From the NCBI GenBank assembly GCA_018608765.1, contig JABAYY010000086.1, forward strand, positions 1 through 64,000: a stretch of DNA of 64,000 nt. Reading direction: 5' to 3'. The translations under genes and the position numbers were made by a program. Below are positions 59,752 through 64,000 of this stretch, piece after piece (the stretch's first letter is position 1; each line of letters begins with the position of its first letter). The notes beneath the pieces are model-generated. The model was not told the origin of the DNA. It ran no database searches and worked only from the letters and a program-made list of their open reading frames with translations. The stretch comes from Flavobacteriaceae bacterium. Lineage in GTDB: Bacteria > Bacteroidota > Bacteroidia > Flavobacteriales > Flavobacteriaceae.

Positions 59752-60876
59752 ATGAAAAACTATTACTTTTTAATTGTTGCGTTGATAACTTTCAATTTAA
59801 CAATGGCACAAACAAATTTTTCACCTGTTTATGACGGTGTATTTGATGGTACAGCTTACTCTCAAACGTTTACATTTCCTACAGAAGCTCAACCATGGGC
59901 AGGATTTGCCAACAACAATGCTAGCATTTACCCTTTGTCCTATCCAAACGGAGGTCAAGTATCATTTAAGGCAACAGTAGCTGCAGATGCGGAAGTTTAC
60001 TTCAGATTTGAAGCAAATCCTTATCCAGCTGTTGATCCAGCTGTAGTCACAGCAAATGTTGCGTTATTAGCTTCTAATGCAGCTGAAACAGTATATACAG
60101 TAGATATTCCAGTAAGTGCTACAAATACTTACAATTCTGCGCTCATGTATGTTGTTACAAGAGATGTAGATGTTGTAATTTCTGAAACTAAGCTTATTCA
60201 ATTTGACACAGATGGAACTACTGCTTTAAGTACTGATTTCCCTGTTTATGAGGGTGTTTTCGATGGTACATCTTACAATCAATCTTTTCTTTTTCCTGCA
60301 ACAGCACAAGCATGGGCAGGATTTGCGAACAACAACACAGGTCTTTACCCATTGACATTTCCAGAAGCCGGATCGGTATCATTTAAGGCAACAGTAGCTG
60401 CAGACGCGGAAGTTTACTTCAGATTTGAAGCAAATCCTTATCCAGCTGTTGATCCTGCTGTAGTCACAGCAAATGTTGCGTTATTAGCTTCTAATGCAGC
60501 TGAAACAGTATACACTGTAGCTATCCCTGCAGATGCTACAAATACTTACAACTCTGCGATCATGTATGTAGTAACTCGTGATGTAGAAGTTGTTATGTCA
60601 GAAATTACGATCGTTCAAAACACGACTGCCGGTCTAGAAGATTTCGCTGCTAACGCAGTAAAAATGTATCCAAATCCAGCTAAAGGATTTGTGAACTTTT
60701 CTTCTGCTTCAAATGAAGCTTTAGATGTAGCAGTGTATGACATGTTAGGAAAAGAAGTATTACGTGCAAACGCGGTACAGTCTCAACTTAATATTTCTAG
60801 CTTAAACCCAGGAATGTATTTTGTAAATATGACACAAGGAACTAATGTTTCTACTAAGAAATTATTAGTGAACTAA
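59752..60876 (+). CDS. Secreted T9SS sorting-domain protein with a duplicated ~139-aa domain
   Basis: Two copies of PVYxGVFDGTxYxQxF...WAGFANNN...VSFKATVAADAEVYFRFEANPYPAVDPAVVTANVALLASNAAETVYTV; C-terminal KMYPNPAKGFVNFS...TKKLLVN. Confidence 0.85.
   Translation: MKNYYFLIVALITFNLTMAQTNFSPVYDGVFDGTAYSQTFTFPTEAQPWAGFANNNASIYPLSYPNGGQVSFKATVAADAEVYFRFEANPYPAVDPAVVTANVALLASNAAETVYTVDIPVSATNTYNSALMYVVTRDVDVVISETKLIQFDTDGTTALSTDFPVYEGVFDGTSYNQSFLFPATAQAWAGFANNNTGLYPLTFPEAGSVSFKATVAADAEVYFRFEANPYPAVDPAVVTANVALLASNAAETVYTVAIPADATNTYNSAIMYVVTRDVEVVMSEITIVQNTTAGLEDFAANAVKMYPNPAKGFVNFSSASNEALDVAVYDMLGKEVLRANAVQSQLNISSLNPGMYFVNMTQGTNVSTKKLLVN
59959..60095 (+). repeat. Internal DNA repeat, copy 1 (copy 2 at 60376-60512, offset 417 nt)
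   Basis: 137 nt with 2 mismatches counted by eye against copy 2. Confidence 0.9.
60376..60512 (+). repeat. Internal DNA repeat, copy 2
   Basis: Matches 59959-60095. Confidence 0.9.
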
Positions 60877-60902
60877 GGTTTTAACCAACCAATTTAATTT
60901 TT

Positions 60903-60932
60903 AAAAGACCTCCATTTGGAGGTCTTTTTTTA
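60903..60932 (+). terminator. Terminator hairpin
   Basis: AAAAGACCTCC-ATTT-GGAGGTCTTTTTTT. Confidence 0.85.
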
Positions 60933-61125
60933 TACGCTGTTCTCAAAGTCGCTTTGCCAGTCCAACGATCAAAGTGAGATGGCAGATGTCCCGATCTCAT
61001 AACTGAAACTCAAAAATTAAATAATTTGCCATCCCCTAAATACTACTCAAAAAGACACAAAGAATTGAAATAAATCTTTTTGTACATTATTTTTCTTAAA
61101 TTTGAAATAACCAATTTGACTTTTA

Positions 61126-61824
61126 ATGAAAACATTTTTATCTATTTTTTTTACAGGCACTCTTATAACCTTTGGTCAATCTTTGGTGGTCTCTGAAGGC
61201 AGTTCTATTAGTATTAACTCTAACAGTTCAGTGTCCGTTGATGGTTTGGTATTGGCACCCAGTCAAGCCTACACTTTTTCTGGACCAACTTCGTTGACAC
61301 GTTCTAGTGAGCCCATAGTTGTGGGCAACAACACAAGCATTAATAGAGTTTACGACTTGTCTTCTGAATTGTCTAACTTCACAGGAATAGTGACGTTTAG
61401 TTACCAAGACAGTGAGCTCAACAACATTCTTGAAGCCAATTTGGTATTAGAAGTGATGGACGCCAACGATGTTTGGACTAGTGTTGCGCCCAATGTAGAT
61501 GCATCAAACAACAATTTAACATATGATTTTACAGGCATTGTAGAAATTTCCAAAGTAACTGCTAGTGACGCCTCAAGCACACTAACCATTACATCCGAAA
61601 CTCTTAATAGTTTTGTTAGGGTCTATCCAAACCCTACAACAGAGAAACTTTTTATTGTCTCAAAAACTTCTCAAAAAGCGTCATTGTTTAATGTCGCTGG
61701 GCAAAAACTTTTAGAATCCAATGCAACGGAGCTGGATGTTACAGACCTACCCTCAGGCATTTATTTATTAAACTTACAAAACACTCAGAACCAAATTTCC
61801 ACTTTTAAAATAATAAAGAAATGA
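61126..61824 (+). CDS. T9SS sorting-domain secreted protein
   Basis: Signal peptide; C-terminal FVRVYPNPTTEKLFIVS...LPSGIYLLNLQNTQNQISTFKIIKK. Confidence 0.8.
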   Translation: MKTFLSIFFTGTLITFGQSLVVSEGSSISINSNSSVSVDGLVLAPSQAYTFSGPTSLTRSSEPIVVGNNTSINRVYDLSSELSNFTGIVTFSYQDSELNNILEANLVLEVMDANDVWTSVAPNVDASNNNLTYDFTGIVEISKVTASDASSTLTITSETLNSFVRVYPNPTTEKLFIVSKTSQKASLFNVAGQKLLESNATELDVTDLPSGIYLLNLQNTQNQISTFKIIKK

Positions 61825-62972
61825 TGAAATCAAATACATTAATTACATCTATAGTTTTAATAGGAACATTTTTTTTCTGTTCAACTATTAATTCACAACA
61901 AACACTAGCAGAATGGTACCTTAACGATAATGGTTTAGGGGGTGTTCAATCGAGTCTTAGCTTTGCAACTGGATCACAATCACTAGCGACAGGTGCTAAT
62001 AATACTTCTTCAGGGATTCATTCTACTGCTCTGGGTACCGGTGTTCTAGCGTTTGGCGATGCATCCTTGGCTACAGGGAGTCTAACACTAGCAAGTGGTT
62101 ATGGGTCAACTGCTATGGGTATTCAGACGACAGCTGCTGGTTACGGATCAACTGCTATAGGGCATAAATCAATAGCATCAGGTCTTTATTCAACAGCCAT
62201 TGGATTTGGAGTTGATGAGGAGTATGACCCAACTCTGGGAGGGACGCCGTACTATAAAAATCAAACTTTAGGAAATTACTCTGTAGTTTTAGGTTCTCGT
62301 AACAAATCTGTTGGTATCAATTCTATATCTATTGGCAGGGATAACTTATCTGCAGGCGGCTCATCTTATGCCATTGGGGAAAATAATATAGCAACCGGTA
62401 ATTATTCTATGGCAATAGGGCTCTTTAGTGAAAGCCCATCAGTTCAAGGGTTTGCTTTTGGAAATAATGCTTATGCAGATGGTTTTAACACCGTAGCCAT
62501 TGGGTCTGCAAATACAATAGACGAAAATGCGGATAGCCAACAATGGAATGTTAACAACAGAGCTTTTGTGGTTGGTAATGGATATTACGATTCTGCTTTA
62601 GGGACAATCACAAGGTCAGATGCATTTACAATAAGGTTCAATGGAGATGCGACTCTTTCGGGTAATCTAGCAATAAATTCAGATGCAAGGTTAAAAGCCA
62701 ATATAATTTCATTGGGTAGTACACTTGCCAAACTTCTTCAAATAGATGGAAAAACCTATACTATGAAAAGAGATGACAATCAAAAACAACAGATTGGTGT
62801 ATTGGCTCAAGATATAGAAAAAGTATTTCCTGAACTTGTTTCTGAATCTAATGGAGTAAAATCAGTTAATTATCAGGGGCTTGTTCCTGTATTAATTAAT
62901 GCTATGAAAGAGCAGCAAAAAGAAATTGAGGAACTAAAGAATTTAGTAAAAGAAGTCTTAGAAAGTAAATAA
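61821..62972 (+). CDS. YadA head-repeat protein with C-terminal S74/endosialidase-chaperone domain
   Basis: Repeats of the type SxATGxxxxASGxxSTAxG; SDARLKANIISLGSTLAKLLQIDGKTYTMKRD...QIGVLAQDIEKVFPELV...LVPVLINAMKEQQKEIEELK. Confidence 0.88.
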   Translation: MMKSNTLITSIVLIGTFFFCSTINSQQTLAEWYLNDNGLGGVQSSLSFATGSQSLATGANNTSSGIHSTALGTGVLAFGDASLATGSLTLASGYGSTAMGIQTTAAGYGSTAIGHKSIASGLYSTAIGFGVDEEYDPTLGGTPYYKNQTLGNYSVVLGSRNKSVGINSISIGRDNLSAGGSSYAIGENNIATGNYSMAIGLFSESPSVQGFAFGNNAYADGFNTVAIGSANTIDENADSQQWNVNNRAFVVGNGYYDSALGTITRSDAFTIRFNGDATLSGNLAINSDARLKANIISLGSTLAKLLQIDGKTYTMKRDDNQKQQIGVLAQDIEKVFPELVSESNGVKSVNYQGLVPVLINAMKEQQKEIEELKNLVKEVLESK

Positions 62973-63097
62973 GTTCACAACTCTTTAGACTTACTTTATT
63001 GTACACCCAATTGAGCTGTTTTCGAAACAGTGCATCAGTTTCATGAAAAATTTGGCCAAGTGAAATCAAGATAACTTAATCTTGTTTATCCTAAATT

Positions 63098-63913
63098 TTA
63101 GATTCTTACATATTCCTTTTGGATAAAGGATGTTGAGCCGTCGCTACTTGGTAAGTCATAACTAACCTCAAGCCTATTGGCTATGATTTGAAAATTAACA
63201 GTCAGTTGTAGGCTAGTATCAGTGTCATCTACTTCTCCATTACAAAAATTTATATCTCTAGTTTGATTAATTAGCACAAATGTTGATCCAGATTCATATG
63301 TGATATCCCATGTTTCCAAGCTGTATATACTGCATGAATTAAATCCACAAAATGAATTATCACTAAACTCATTAATGAGTAAAAGTGTAGGGGAAACAAC
63401 AATAGTAGATTTAAGTTGGCAATCATTTAAATATAAATCAGTGCCATCTTCTGATTCTGATATTAAGCGCCAAGTACCAACAAATTCATTAAAAGTATAA
63501 TCATTATCAGGTATTGTTTTTGTTCCTTTCCATGTGCCATAATCAGCAGGAGTGGAAGTATTATTTACAAATACTCCAGAAGCCTCATTTCCGTACATTA
63601 CCCCAGTAAAAATAGCGCCATCTGTTGTGGTTCCGGCTGTTAGTGACGCATCGCCATTGGGGGAAACAAATCCTGAATACGTATCTATTTCGTTGCTTTC
63701 CGAACTCACATAATCACCAATAAAGTTATTCTGATTTGTAATTGTCCCTAACCATGTTCCAGAATTTATACCGTCTTCATCAATTGTTTCGTCATAAACT
63801 CCAGACCATTCTCCAATAAATGGATTATCTATATTGGTGTCGTTGTCATCACTATCTCCTCCACTGCAAGCATAGAAAATGATTGTTAAGCTTAGTAATA
63901 ATAATTTTTTCAT
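63098..63913 (-). CDS. Lipoprotein (lipocalin-like C-terminal region, hypothetical)
   Basis: MKKLLLLSLTIIFYACSGGDSDD lipobox; FVGTWRLISESEDGTDLYLNDCQLKSTIV. Confidence 0.6.
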   Translation of the reverse strand: MKKLLLLSLTIIFYACSGGDSDDNDTNIDNPFIGEWSGVYDETIDEDGINSGTWLGTITNQNNFIGDYVSSESNEIDTYSGFVSPNGDASLTAGTTTDGAIFTGVMYGNEASGVFVNNTSTPADYGTWKGTKTIPDNDYTFNEFVGTWRLISESEDGTDLYLNDCQLKSTIVVSPTLLLINEFSDNSFCGFNSCSIYSLETWDITYESGSTFVLINQTRDINFCNGEVDDTDTSLQLTVNFQIIANRLEVSYDLPSSDGSTSFIQKEYVRI

Positions 63914-64000
63914 TAATTAATTTTTATTTAGTAATTGAATAAAGTTTTTTATATCAGATTAAACCAGTGTAGAAAATAAAGATATAACTAATAGTTTCAT

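Noticed and set aside
59959-60512. Possible mobile or CRISPR repeat
   Set aside because: The two copies are in frame within one ORF and encode a duplicated protein domain
62980-63095. Small hairpins after the S74 gene (CTGTTTTCGAAACAG and similar)
   Set aside because: Weak or lacking clear T tracts; could not be called as terminators with confidence

Overview
The window is a gene-dense stretch of chromosome from a marine-type Flavobacteriia (Bacteroidota). Indicators are TAnnTTTG -7 promoter boxes, type IX secretion (T9SS) C-terminal sorting domains, a TonB receptor and many DUFs typical of the class. Most of it is ordinary core metabolism: rpmA end, ahcY, greA, aat, two PPK2s, truB, uppP, ftsX, leuS, pckA, ruvC, hemW and mevalonate-pathway genes. 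Accessory segments are: (1) a TPP riboswitch before a TonB-dependent receptor, with pnuC, a NadR-like kinase and DUF4301 upstream; (2) a trans-4-hydroxyproline catabolic cluster (about 29.5-35.2 kb); (3) a decayed locus beside tRNA-Leu(TAG) (38.3-39.4 kb), where the start of an H-NOX (HNOB) gene is fused to the 3' end of a GT2 glycosyltransferase next to an N-truncated response regulator; (4) a co-directional run of 13 genes (45.4-57.6 kb, minus strand) centred on arsenosugar biosynthesis (ArsM, ArsS, PNP, two arsenosugar-type glycosyltransferases, a CxxC CMD protein) plus a polyferredoxin/FAD oxidoreductase pair, DUF547 and membrane glycosyltransferases; (5) a block of secreted T9SS and S74/YadA-like proteins (58-63 kb) with an internal, possibly homogenised duplication. 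The best candidate for an incompletely described system is the extended arsenosugar operon. No CRISPR array, integrase, transposase or prophage was found. All calls come from reading the sequence and ORF translations; no database search was run.
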